DNA from: an uncultured Dialister sp.
Lineage (GTDB): Bacteria > Bacillota > Negativicutes > Veillonellales > Dialisteraceae
Direction of reading: 5' to 3'
DNA length: 42,804 nucleotides
Assembly (NCBI GenBank): GCA_900547785.1
Contig: URIB01000010.1
Coordinates: 1 to 42,804 of the forward strand
The notes under the pieces are model-generated. The model did not search any database, had not been told where the DNA came from, and saw nothing but the letters and a program-made list of their open reading frames with translations. The position numbers and the translations under genes are program-made. This document shows, in pieces, positions 16,842 to 24,464 of this stretch. Position 1 is the stretch's first letter; every line of letters begins with the position of its first letter.

Positions 16842-16889
16842 GCTTACTCCTCCTTTCCGCCAAATACAAAGAAATCATTTTTTGATTTT

Positions 16890-16895
16890 ATTATA
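16890..16895 (-). promoter_or_regulatory. possible -10 of the nfeD-floA operon
   Basis: A TATAAT lies 49 bases before the TTG start of nfeD on the minus strand, just past the serS terminator. I could not find a convincing -35. B. subtilis uses the stress factor SigW for this operon, and no SigW-type pair was seen here. Confidence 0.35.
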
Positions 16896-16924
16896 CTATA
16901 TCTTTCTTATTTTTCAGAAAAATA

Positions 16925-16963
16925 AAAACCTTTTTGCCTAAAAATCCGACACAAAAAGGTTTT
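16925..16963 (-). terminator. serS terminator
   Basis: A perfect 12-bp stem, AAAACCTTTTTG (16925-16936) with CAAAAAGGTTTT (16952-16963), is followed by a T-rich tail on the minus strand, 15 bases past the serS stop. Confidence 0.85.
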
Positions 16964-16977
16964 CACTTATAAACGAA

Positions 16978-18282
16978 TTATTCTCCCTTAGAGCTTTTGA
17001 ACCCGTCTTTTTTTCCAATCACTTCAATCCCGTTCATATAAGGCCGCAGTACTTCCGGCACAAGAATGGTTCCGTCTTCCTGCTGATAATTTTCCATAAT
17101 GGCCGCTACCGTACGGCCGACTGCCAATCCCGAACCGTTTAAGGTATGAACAAATTCAGGTTTATCGCCCGGATGACGACGGAAACGGATATTCGCACGG
17201 CGCGCCTGGAAATCAAGGCAGTTGGAGCATGACGAAATTTCTCTGTATTTCGCCTGTCCGGGCATCCAGACTTCTATGTCATACGTTTTAGCAGAAGAAA
17301 ATCCGATATCTCCGGTGCAAAGACAAACCACATGATAAGGAAGTTTCAGCAGCTGCAAAATCTTTTCCCCTTCCGCTGTTAAGCTTTCCAGTTCTTCCCA
17401 GCTGTCTTCAGGTTTACAGTATTTCACCATTTCCACTTTGTGGAACTGGTGTTGGCGAATCAGTCCGCGGGTATCTTTGCCTGCCGATCCCGCTTCTTTA
17501 CGGAAACAGGGAGTCAATGCCGTCAGATGAACGGGAAGGATAGACGCATCCAGTATTTCGCCTGCAAAATAATTGGTCAGCGGAACTTCTGCCGTCGGAG
17601 TCATATACATGGATTCTCCTTCGACTTTGTACATATCTTCTTCAAACTTTGGTAACTGTCCGGTTCCTCTCATGGAATTTTCATTGATAATATACGGAGG
17701 AATCACTTCCGTGAAATCTCCCTGCTGGGTATGGACATCAAGCATAAAATTATAAACCGCTCTTTCCAACTTTGCCGCCATACTCAGATAAAAGTAGAAA
17801 CGTGCGCCCGCTACTTTTCCCGCTCTTTCCGAATCTAATATGCCAAGCGCTTCTCCCAATTCATAGTGTTCCTTAGCAGGAAACTTAAATGCCGGTTTCT
17901 CTCCCCATTTGCGAATTTCGGGGTTGTCCGTATCATCTTTTCCTACCGGAACCGATTCGTCCGTCATATTCGGAATGCGGAGCAACAAATCTTTTTGCTT
18001 TGTTTCCACCTGATCCAACTCTTTATCAATCCGGGAAATTTCATCTCCCACTTCACGCATCGCCGCAATAGCCGCCGAAGCATCTTCGCCTTTTTTCTTG
18101 GCGATGGCAATGTTTTTACTTTCTGCATTACGCTTACTTTTCAAAGATTCCGTCTGTTTCAGCAACTCCCGTCTTTTTTCATCAAGCTGCAAAACTTCGT
18201 CCAAATCAAAATCATTATGACGGTTCAATAAATTTTTCCTGACCGCCTCCGTATGTTCTCTTATAAATTTAATATCCAGCAT
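16978..18282 (-). CDS. serS: Serine--tRNA ligase
   Basis: Charges tRNA-Ser and tRNA-Sec with serine; 434 residues from the start chosen. The N-terminal helical arm (about 25-110) binds the long variable arm of tRNA-Ser and shows the expected charged coiled-coil pattern. Class II motif 2 is FRKEAGSAGKDTRGLIRQHQ and motif 3 is NGSGLAVGRTVAAIMENYQQ. The ATG at 18282 is preferred: AAGGAG is ten bases upstream, whereas the ATG at 18291 is almost on top of the ribosome site. Expression is under the T-box leader directly upstream, so uncharged tRNA-Ser should turn it on. Confidence 0.96.
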   Translation of the reverse strand: MLDIKFIREHTEAVRKNLLNRHNDFDLDEVLQLDEKRRELLKQTESLKSKRNAESKNIAIAKKKGEDASAAIAAMREVGDEISRIDKELDQVETKQKDLLLRIPNMTDESVPVGKDDTDNPEIRKWGEKPAFKFPAKEHYELGEALGILDSERAGKVAGARFYFYLSMAAKLERAVYNFMLDVHTQQGDFTEVIPPYIINENSMRGTGQLPKFEEDMYKVEGESMYMTPTAEVPLTNYFAGEILDASILPVHLTALTPCFRKEAGSAGKDTRGLIRQHQFHKVEMVKYCKPEDSWEELESLTAEGEKILQLLKLPYHVVCLCTGDIGFSSAKTYDIEVWMPGQAKYREISSCSNCLDFQARRANIRFRRHPGDKPEFVHTLNGSGLAVGRTVAAIMENYQQEDGTILVPEVLRPYMNGIEVIGKKDGFKSSKGE

Positions 18283-18321
18283 AGCTCCCACTCCTTATCA
18301 AAATTTTACGACCCTAATACT

Positions 18322-18523
18322 AAAAAAGACTTCTCCCTTTCATGGGACGAAGTCATCGCGGTGCCACCCAACTTGCATAAGCCAACTCTTGATAAATAAC
18401 GGTTATCGTCCGTCCGATTCTTCACCGGCCACTCCGGAGCGGAAAATTTTTCTTTGCCAAGGCTCGCACCGACCGCCTATTCTCTGATGTACATCCGAAA
18501 AATATTTTCTCTTTCCCTGTGTT
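18322..18523 (-). ncRNA. T-box riboswitch leader of serS
   Basis: The minus strand carries the T-box core GGGTGGCACCGCG (18357-18369). Directly after it comes an intrinsic terminator, GACTTC/GAAGTC (18349-18354 with 18328-18333), followed by six T. Upstream lie stem-I-like elements including CAGAGA, GGTGCGAGCC and CTCCGGAG. The family senses uncharged tRNA: binding favours an antiterminator formed with the T-box core. I could not fix the serine specifier triplet by eye. The leader spans about 240 nt from the promoter to the serS start. Confidence 0.92.
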
Positions 18524-18529
18524 TTATTC

Positions 18530-18558
18530 ATTATATATTCCTCCCTCTTTTTTGTAAA
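18530..18558 (-). promoter_or_regulatory. serS promoter
   Basis: TTTACA (18553-18558) and TATAAT (18530-18535) are separated by 17 bases on the minus strand, placing the transcript start at the 5-prime end of the T-box leader and right after the rsmA terminator. Confidence 0.75.
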
Positions 18559-18560
18559 GC

Positions 18561-18594
18561 AAAACGGTGAAGCTTCATCCGGCTTCACCGTTTT
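18561..18594 (-). terminator. terminator of the regulator-rnmV-rsmA operon
   Basis: A perfect 13-bp stem, AAAACGGTGAAGC (18561-18573) with its complement (18582-18594), has an 8-nt loop and begins nine bases past the rsmA stop. T-rich sequence flanks it on both strands. Confidence 0.85.
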
Positions 18595-18602
18595 ATTTTT
18601 AT

Positions 18603-19457
18603 TTACTCTTTTAAATCATACCAGGCATCTGCCAATGCGGCATATTCTTCCAAGGAGAATGTTTCCCCCCGCCTGCTTCCGTCAATGTCCGCAGCAGTAA
18701 GAATTTTCTTTCCCAACTCCGCTTCAATGCCGCCTGCTTTCATGGCATTGGTAAATACTTTACGACGCTGTCCGAATCCCATTTTGACAAGACGAAAAAA
18801 AAGATGTCTGTCCTTAACCTTTACGGCCGGTTCTTTTCTTCTCCGTATTTTCAGCACCGTCGATGTAACGGCAGGGCGGGGCAAAAAGGCATCGGGGGCA
18901 ATATTTAAAACCCGCTCCGCCGTACAGTCAAATTGGACGGCAATGGTCAATGCGCCATAATCCTTTGTCCCCGGGGCTGCCATAATACGATCCGCCACTT
19001 CTTTTTGCATCATGAAAACAAATAAAGAAAGGGGAAGATCCGCCCGGATCAAATACAACAAAATAGGCGTCGTAATGTAATAAGGAAGATTGGCCGCCAC
19101 ATGCCAGTCTTTATTTCCAAGCCGTTCTTTCAGATTTGTTTTCAGTATATCTTCATATATCACTTGGATATTGTCGTAGGATTCCAACGTATGGGACAAT
19201 ACTTTTTCCAGACTTTGGTCAATTTCAAAAGCCGTGACATCAGCTCCTGTTTCCGCCAAGGCTTGCGTCAATGTCCCTATGCCCGCTCCGATTTCCAGGA
19301 CGGAGCTTCCCTTTCCTATTTCCGCCGCTTCCGCAATAGCTGTCACGACGTCGGGACGGATTAAAAAATTTTGCCCCAATCTGTGCTTTGCCCGGATTCC
19401 AAAACGGCGGATGATATAGGTAACAACCTTTTTATCCGCCAGATTAGCATCTTTCAT
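18603..19457 (-). CDS. rsmA: 16S rRNA dimethyladenosine transferase RsmA/KsgA
   Basis: Methylates two adjacent adenosines near the 3-prime end of 16S rRNA during small-subunit assembly. Length 284, usual for the family. Motifs: HRLGQNFL (26-32 region), SAM-binding VLEIGAGIGTLTQ (G57-G61), acidic post-I FEID, and the catalytic NLPYYITTP (N123-Y126). Its ATG lies inside the end of rnmV (14-base overlap) with GGAG upstream, so translation is coupled. The rnmV-ksgA pairing is a well-known Firmicutes arrangement. Confidence 0.96.
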   Translation of the reverse strand: MKDANLADKKVVTYIIRRFGIRAKHRLGQNFLIRPDVVTAIAEAAEIGKGSSVLEIGAGIGTLTQALAETGADVTAFEIDQSLEKVLSHTLESYDNIQVIYEDILKTNLKERLGNKDWHVAANLPYYITTPILLYLIRADLPLSLFVFMMQKEVADRIMAAPGTKDYGALTIAVQFDCTAERVLNIAPDAFLPRPAVTSTVLKIRRRKEPAVKVKDRHLFFRLVKMGFGQRRKVFTNAMKAGGIEAELGKKILTAADIDGSRRGETFSLEEYAALADAWYDLKE

Positions 19458-19995
19458 GGTTTTCTCCTAATTGTTCCAGCGCTGATTCCCATTCTTCTCT
19501 CGTGACTCCGAAATGGTTGAGCCTTTTTAAGAACTGCTTTCCGTTCCCGAATCCGATTCCCAACACGGCTCCCACATCAGCTCTCTTCACGGAAGCATTC
19601 TCACTTCCTATCAGACCGGCTTCCCATAAATCGGATATAGTAAATACCCCGGATGCCTTTTGATACAAAAGTCTTACCTTTCCGAGCGCCGCCTGAATCG
19701 CTTCCAGCGAAGCATCTTCTATCCCCACATCATCAGCAGTGGACGCTTCAGATTTCGGCACAAATGCATGAAGCGCGTCAGGAAACAAAGAAGCCAGACG
19801 TGCCCGGATTCTCTCTCCCGGTCCGTCAGGGTCTGTCAAAATAATAATTCCTCTTTTGTGATAAGCGGCGCGAATGTCTTCTATAACAGCAGACCGGAGG
19901 GCAAAGCCTCCGGTCGCAATGATATCCGCTTCTACCGCCTGTTTGACACGGGCTATATCCGATTTGCCCTCAACAACGATAACTTGACGGATCAT
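19444..19995 (-). CDS. rnmV: Ribonuclease M5
   Basis: Toprim-fold nuclease that matures 5S rRNA in Firmicutes, 183 residues. Toprim motifs are VVEGKSD with catalytic E9 and ILTDPDGPGE with D55 and D57. The C-terminal part (from about 130, ASVKRADVGAVLGIGFGN) is the M5-specific domain. It begins one base after the response-regulator stop and overlaps rsmA. The ribosome site is weak, consistent with coupling to the upstream gene. Confidence 0.93.
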   Translation of the reverse strand: MIRQVIVVEGKSDIARVKQAVEADIIATGGFALRSAVIEDIRAAYHKRGIIILTDPDGPGERIRARLASLFPDALHAFVPKSEASTADDVGIEDASLEAIQAALGKVRLLYQKASGVFTISDLWEAGLIGSENASVKRADVGAVLGIGFGNGKQFLKRLNHFGVTREEWESALEQLGENHERC

Positions 19996-19996
19996 A

Positions 19997-20677
19997 TCAG
20001 TCTCTGGCTACATATCCGATACCGCGCACTGTATGGATATATTTCTTTCCTACTTTTTCATCAATCTTGCTGCGGAGATAACGGATATATACATCTACAA
20101 TATTTGTTTTTCCCGCATACCCGTAACCCCATACTTTTTCAAGTACTTCTTCTCTTTTTAACACACGGTTCTTATTTTTTGCCAGGAATAAGAGCAAATC
20201 AAATTCCTTCTTTGTCAAATCAATCACTTCATCGCCCGCACGAACCTCATGACGATCCGGATAAATGGCAAGATCGCCGATGGTAAATGAAGGATCAACT
20301 ATAATTTTCGGCTCTTCATGACGACGGAGTGCCGAATGAAGTCTGGCAATCAATTCTTTCGTCGCATACGGTTTGGTAATATAATCATCCGCCCCGGCAT
20401 TCAATACTTCCACTTTCGTATCCACACTGTCATCGGCAGATAAATAGATCACCGGAAGAGAACTGATTTCCCTTACTTTTTCAAGGATTTTTTCTCCATC
20501 TTTCATGGGTTCATCCGGATCAAGAACAATAATATCCGCCTGGCGTTGTCCCGCCAAGTCCACCACGGAATCTCCCACATTATCAATTAAACAGGAAAAT
20601 CCTTCTTCCTCCAATTTAAGCTGCATAAAACGGCTTACGCTCGGATCACTTTCTACAATCAGCACACAGTTTCTCAT
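19997..20677 (-). CDS. Orphan OmpR-family response regulator
   Basis: 226 residues: receiver domain (1-118) and winged-helix DNA-binding domain (about 130-226, ending HTVRGIGYVARD). Phospho-acceptor D53 is present and K (ITKPYA) is conserved. The acidic pair usually written D-D reads E9-S10-D11, and the segment after D53 is PDEPMKDGE in place of the usual MLPG-DG. No histidine kinase is adjacent; the next genes are rnmV and rsmA, one base away. It may take phosphate from a distant kinase or work with weak or no phosphorylation. Ribosome site GGGGAGGA. Target genes unknown. Confidence 0.88.
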   Translation of the reverse strand: MRNCVLIVESDPSVSRFMQLKLEEEGFSCLIDNVGDSVVDLAGQRQADIIVLDPDEPMKDGEKILEKVREISSLPVIYLSADDSVDTKVEVLNAGADDYITKPYATKELIARLHSALRRHEEPKIIVDPSFTIGDLAIYPDRHEVRAGDEVIDLTKKEFDLLLFLAKNKNRVLKREEVLEKVWGYGYAGKTNIVDVYIRYLRSKIDEKVGKKYIHTVRGIGYVARD

Positions 20678-21150
20678 AATTCGGTTCCTCCCCGGATAAC
20701 AAATGAATCATAACAAAATAAAAAGCCGCTCTTTTATTATTATTTTTATCACAATCATTTTCTATTGGCATATTATTATTGTTTTACCCGTCATTTTATT
20801 GATTGTGTAAGAGCTTTATTCTTTTCAATTTAATAATAACATAACTTTATTTAAATTCAAGCGTTTTATTCTGTTTTTATTATAATAAAATTTGCTTTTT
20901 TGGTATTTTTTATTAATAAATAAGGTGTTTTATTTTCTAAAAGAAAAAATTTTCTGTTGCATTTTTGAAAATAAAAACTGTCTAATTCATTATAAATACT
21001 AAAATTTCTACACTTCTCTTTTTCGTGACAATGATTTTTTTAATAGTTTTTTTCTTTTCCGATTTACATTTCTCTTTCTTCTATACATATACCCCCTATA
21101 TGTATAGAATTTTTCTATGATTCCTTTTTCGTTCTCTTATTGCAAGCAAA
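20678..21150. other. 470-base AT-rich gene-less region
   Basis: Between the orphan regulator and the eno terminator the sequence is very AT-rich (runs of TTTTAT, ATTATTATT) and carries no credible ORF on either strand. The regulator must be transcribed from its right-to-left portion, but no clear -35/-10 pair was found. CACAATCA (about 20752) and TGATTGTG (about 20808) form a distant inverted pair of unknown meaning. A strong palindrome at 21080-21108 is listed separately. Confidence 0.55.
21080..21108. repeat. perfect 12-bp inverted repeat with C5/G5 loop
   Basis: TCTATACATATA (21080-21091) and TATATGTATAGA (21097-21108) are exact complements around five C on the plus strand. No gene lies upstream on the plus strand to make it a terminator. 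It could be an operator or a structured RNA element of unknown transcript. Confidence 0.6.
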
Positions 21151-21181
21151 AAGAAATTCCTCCTGAAAGAAGGAACTTCTT
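21151..21181 (-). terminator. terminator of the gap-pgk-tpiA-eno operon
   Basis: Stem AAGAAGTTCCT/AGGAATTTCTT (one non-Watson-Crick pair) followed by TTTGC on the minus strand, 12 bases after the eno stop. Confidence 0.75.
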
Positions 21182-21192
21182 TTATTCGTAAA

Positions 21193-22497
21193 TTATTCAG
21201 CTTTACCGAGGTGGCGCATTCTGTGATTCAATATACCGGAACCGTAAACCGCATCCGTATCAAGCAATTCTTCTATACGAAGCAGCTGATTATATTTAGC
21301 CACTCTTTCTGTACGTCCCGGTGCTCCGGTTTTAATCTGACCCGCATTAAGCGCCACTGCCACATCCGCAATGGTTGTATCCGCCGTTTCGCCGCTCCTG
21401 TGCGAAATAACAGCCGTATAACCGCTTCTTTGCGCCATTTGCACGGCATCAAATGTTTCTGTAAGCGTTCCTATCTGGTTAAGTTTAATTAATATGGAAT
21501 TGGCCACGCCTTGATGAATCCCCTTGGATAAACGTTTAGTATTGGTAACAAAAAGATCATCACCTACAAGCTGTACTTTCGTTCCTAAGGCTTCTGTCAA
21601 TTTCTTCCAACCGTTCCAATCTTCTTCTCCAAGACCGTCTTCAATGGAAATAATCGGATATTTCCGCACCAATTCCGCATAAAATTCAACCATTTCCTCT
21701 GCCGTTTTCGCCGCATGATCACCGGTCAAATGATAAAGACCGTCATTTCCGAGAAGTTCGGAGGCCGCCACATCTGTTGCAAGAGCAATATCTTTTCCGG
21801 GTGTGTACCCCGCCTTTTCAATCGCCTCGCAGATGATTTCCATGGCCGCTTCATTAGAAGGCAAGTCCGGAGCAAATCCGCCTTCATCGCCCACGGCGGT
21901 AGACAGTCCTTTCGATTTTAATACGGCTTTCAATGTATGATAAATCTCGGCGCACATACGAAGTCCTTCCGAAAAAGACGGTGCACCGACCGGCATAATC
22001 ATACTTTCCTGAATATCCACATTATTATCCGCATGCGCCCCGCCGTTGATAATATTCATCATCGGCACAGGCAAATTATGGGCATTCACGCCGCCCAGAT
22101 ATTGGAAAAGCGGTAATCCTGCCGAATCGGCGGAAGCATGAGCCGCCGCAAGGGAAACGCCTAAAATGGCATTGGCGCCCAAGCGGCTTTTATTGGGCGT
22201 GCCATCCAGATTAATCAATATCTGGTCAAGTCCTCTCTGGTCAGCGGCTTCCCAACCGATTACCGCATCAGCGATTTCTCCATTGACATAATTGACCGCT
22301 TTTAATACGCCTTTTCCATCGTATCTGTTTTTATCTCCATCTCTGAGTTCCGTAGCTTCAAACATGCCCGTGGAGGCGCCGGACGGTACTCCTGCCCGTG
22401 AAAAAGTTCCGTCTTCCAAAAAAATTTCAACTTCTACTGTCGGATTTCCCCGGGAATCCAAAATTTCTCTTGCATGAAGATCAGTAATTGCTGCCAT
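21193..22497 (-). CDS. eno: Enolase
   Basis: Converts 2-phosphoglycerate to phosphoenolpyruvate; cytoplasmic, Mg-dependent. Length 434. Key segments: ILDSRGNPTVEVE, GAHADNNVDIQE, GDEGGF with acid E205, metal ligands D242, E286 and D313, base K338 in ILIKLNQIG, and the SHRSGETADT loop. Last gene of the glycolytic operon, nine bases after tpiA, with ribosome site AAGGAG and a terminator after it. Confidence 0.98.
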   Translation of the reverse strand: MAAITDLHAREILDSRGNPTVEVEIFLEDGTFSRAGVPSGASTGMFEATELRDGDKNRYDGKGVLKAVNYVNGEIADAVIGWEAADQRGLDQILINLDGTPNKSRLGANAILGVSLAAAHASADSAGLPLFQYLGGVNAHNLPVPMMNIINGGAHADNNVDIQESMIMPVGAPSFSEGLRMCAEIYHTLKAVLKSKGLSTAVGDEGGFAPDLPSNEAAMEIICEAIEKAGYTPGKDIALATDVAASELLGNDGLYHLTGDHAAKTAEEMVEFYAELVRKYPIISIEDGLGEEDWNGWKKLTEALGTKVQLVGDDLFVTNTKRLSKGIHQGVANSILIKLNQIGTLTETFDAVQMAQRSGYTAVISHRSGETADTTIADVAVALNAGQIKTGAPGRTERVAKYNQLLRIEELLDTDAVYGSGILNHRMRHLGKAE

Positions 22498-22506
22498 GAT
22501 TTCTCC

Positions 22507-23250
22507 TTATACTTGTTTATAAATAGAAGCAAGCTCTGATGCTTTCAGACTGGCTCCTCCGATAAGTACACCGTCAATATTTTTTCCTTTAATAAATGCA
22601 GAAACATTTTCCGGATTCACCGAACCCCCATAAAGGATACGCACCGATCCGGCCGCCTTTTTTCCGGCCAGTTTTTCCAGGCTGCGCCGTATAAAGACCG
22701 CCACCGATTCCGCATTACCGGCTGTCGCCGCTTTTCCCGTACCGATGGCCCATATAGGTTCATAAGCAATAACAAGTTTCTCTATATTTTGCTTATCGAT
22801 ACCGGAAATCCCTTGCCGGAGCTGCGTAAAAATCCGTTCTTCCGTCTGCCCGCCATTCCGTTCATCCAAGGTTTCTCCAACACAAAGAATCGGAATCATT
22901 TCATGAGCAAAAACAGACTTCACTTTTTCCCCTATCAATTGATCGGTTTCCTTAAAAAGTTGCCGTCTTTCGGAATGTCCGCAGATGACATATGTACATC
23001 CCAAATCCTTCAACATCACCGGCGACACTTCTCCGGTAAATGCCCCTTTATCCTCAGGATATACATTTTGTGCTCCCCATTGAATTGACGATGTTCCCAA
23101 CATAAAGCGGGCTAAAGGAATATCGGTAAACGGAGGACAAATTAAAAGTTCGGCTTCTTTTTTTATGACTTTGAGTTCTTTAAAAAAACGCTCCGCTTCG
23201 GAAACGGTATGGTTCATTTTCCAGTTGCCGGCAATTAAAACGGTTCTCAC
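22507..23250 (-). CDS. tpiA: Triosephosphate isomerase
   Basis: Interconverts dihydroxyacetone phosphate and glyceraldehyde 3-phosphate; 247 residues. Active-site residues: K11 in AGNWKMN, H92 in ICGHSERRQ, E164 in AYEPIWAIGTGK, and the phosphate-binding GGSVNP. I chose the GTG at 23250 because it gives the canonical M-R-T-V-L-I-A-G-N-W start and lies eight bases from the GGAG site. Two upstream in-frame codons (ATG 23256, GTG 23259) overlap the pgk stop and sit too close to that site. If the ATG at 23256 is used, the TGATG overlap would couple it to pgk. Confidence 0.95.
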   Translation of the reverse strand: MRTVLIAGNWKMNHTVSEAERFFKELKVIKKEAELLICPPFTDIPLARFMLGTSSIQWGAQNVYPEDKGAFTGEVSPVMLKDLGCTYVICGHSERRQLFKETDQLIGEKVKSVFAHEMIPILCVGETLDERNGGQTEERIFTQLRQGISGIDKQNIEKLVIAYEPIWAIGTGKAATAGNAESVAVFIRRSLEKLAGKKAAGSVRILYGGSVNPENVSAFIKGKNIDGVLIGGASLKASELASIYKQV

Positions 23251-23255
23251 ACCCA

Positions 23256-24446
23256 TCACTCCTTATCCGCCAGGATAGATACGCCGGGCAAAATCATTCC
23301 TTCCAGCATTTCCAGGGAGGCACCGCCTCCTGTAGACACGTGGGAGAACCGGTCGCCGATTCCCAACTGATCCACCACGGAAGCCGACTCTCCTCCGCCG
23401 ATGACGGTAGTAGCATCCAGTTCCGCAATCGCTTTTGCAATGGTAAATGTTCCCTTGGCAAATGCTTTCATTTCAAATACACCCATGGGTCCGTTCCAGA
23501 CAACCGTTTTCATTTTCTTCAGAGTGTCCACATACAGCCGTATTGTTTTAGGTCCGATGTCAAGTGCCATCCACGGGTCGGAAAAATCTTTTGCTTCCAA
23601 CACTTTTGTATGTGCCTCTTCCGCAAAAGCATCTGCTGCCATAAAATCTACGGGTAGCATAATCGTGGATCCCATTTCTTTTGCTTTTTTCATTAAATTC
23701 CGGGCAAGTTCAAACCGATCCTTATCCTGCAAGGATTTCCCCATGTCATATCCTTCAGCCGCCACAAAAGTATTCGCCATTCCGCCGCCAATCAAAATCA
23801 CATCTGCTTTTTCCATCAGATTGGCAATCACCTGGATTTTATCGCTGATTTTAGCGCCGCCGATAATAGCCGCAAAAGGACGTTCCGGCTTTTCAATGAC
23901 CCCGTCAAGAAAATCAATTTCTTTCTTTAACAGAAGTCCGGAAACCATAGGTAATAATTTGCCCACTCCCACAACGGAAGCATGGGCACGATGGGAAACG
24001 CCAAAAGCATCATTCACCGCCACCTGACACCCTTCCACCAGAGACGCGGCAAAATCTTGACCGTTTTTTTCCTCTTCTTTATGGAATCTCAGATTCTCTA
24101 AAAGAAGAATTTGTCCCGAAGTCAGAGAGTGTTTCATTTCTGCTGTTTCCTTGCCGACACAGTCATGAGCGAATTGCACCGGTCTTTCTAAAAGCTCCGA
24201 CAACCGTTTTGCCACCGGTTCAAGTGACAATTCCGGTTTGACTTCTCCTTTCGGGCGCCCCATATGGCTGGCTATAACTATGCCGGAAGCCCCTGCACCG
24301 AGAATATACTCAATTGTGGGAAGCGTGGCGCGAATCCTTCTGTCATCAGTAATATGTCCTTCTTTATCCATCGGCACATTATAATCCACACGAACATATA
24401 CGGTTTTTCCCGACAACTCAACGTCATAAATCGTTTTCTTGTTCAT
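23256..24446 (-). CDS. pgk: Phosphoglycerate kinase
   Basis: ATP-forming step from 1,3-bisphosphoglycerate, 396 residues. N-domain substrate site RVDYNVPMDKEGHITDDRRI and SHMGRPKG; C-domain nucleotide site AIIGGAKISDKIQV, and the hinge/phosphate segment GGGESASVVDQLG with STGGGASLEMLEG. Located 18 bases after gap, with GAGGGGG as ribosome site. Second gene of the operon. Confidence 0.98.
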   Translation of the reverse strand: MNKKTIYDVELSGKTVYVRVDYNVPMDKEGHITDDRRIRATLPTIEYILGAGASGIVIASHMGRPKGEVKPELSLEPVAKRLSELLERPVQFAHDCVGKETAEMKHSLTSGQILLLENLRFHKEEEKNGQDFAASLVEGCQVAVNDAFGVSHRAHASVVGVGKLLPMVSGLLLKKEIDFLDGVIEKPERPFAAIIGGAKISDKIQVIANLMEKADVILIGGGMANTFVAAEGYDMGKSLQDKDRFELARNLMKKAKEMGSTIMLPVDFMAADAFAEEAHTKVLEAKDFSDPWMALDIGPKTIRLYVDTLKKMKTVVWNGPMGVFEMKAFAKGTFTIAKAIAELDATTVIGGGESASVVDQLGIGDRFSHVSTGGGASLEMLEGMILPGVSILADKE

Positions 24447-24464
24447 TTCGGACGCCCCCTCGGA

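Noticed and set aside
20740..20820. Possible DnaA boxes or replication-origin character of the AT-rich region
   Set aside because: Nearest match (TTATCACAA) lacks a consensus base, no cluster of boxes is present, and no dnaA, dnaN or rep gene is nearby.
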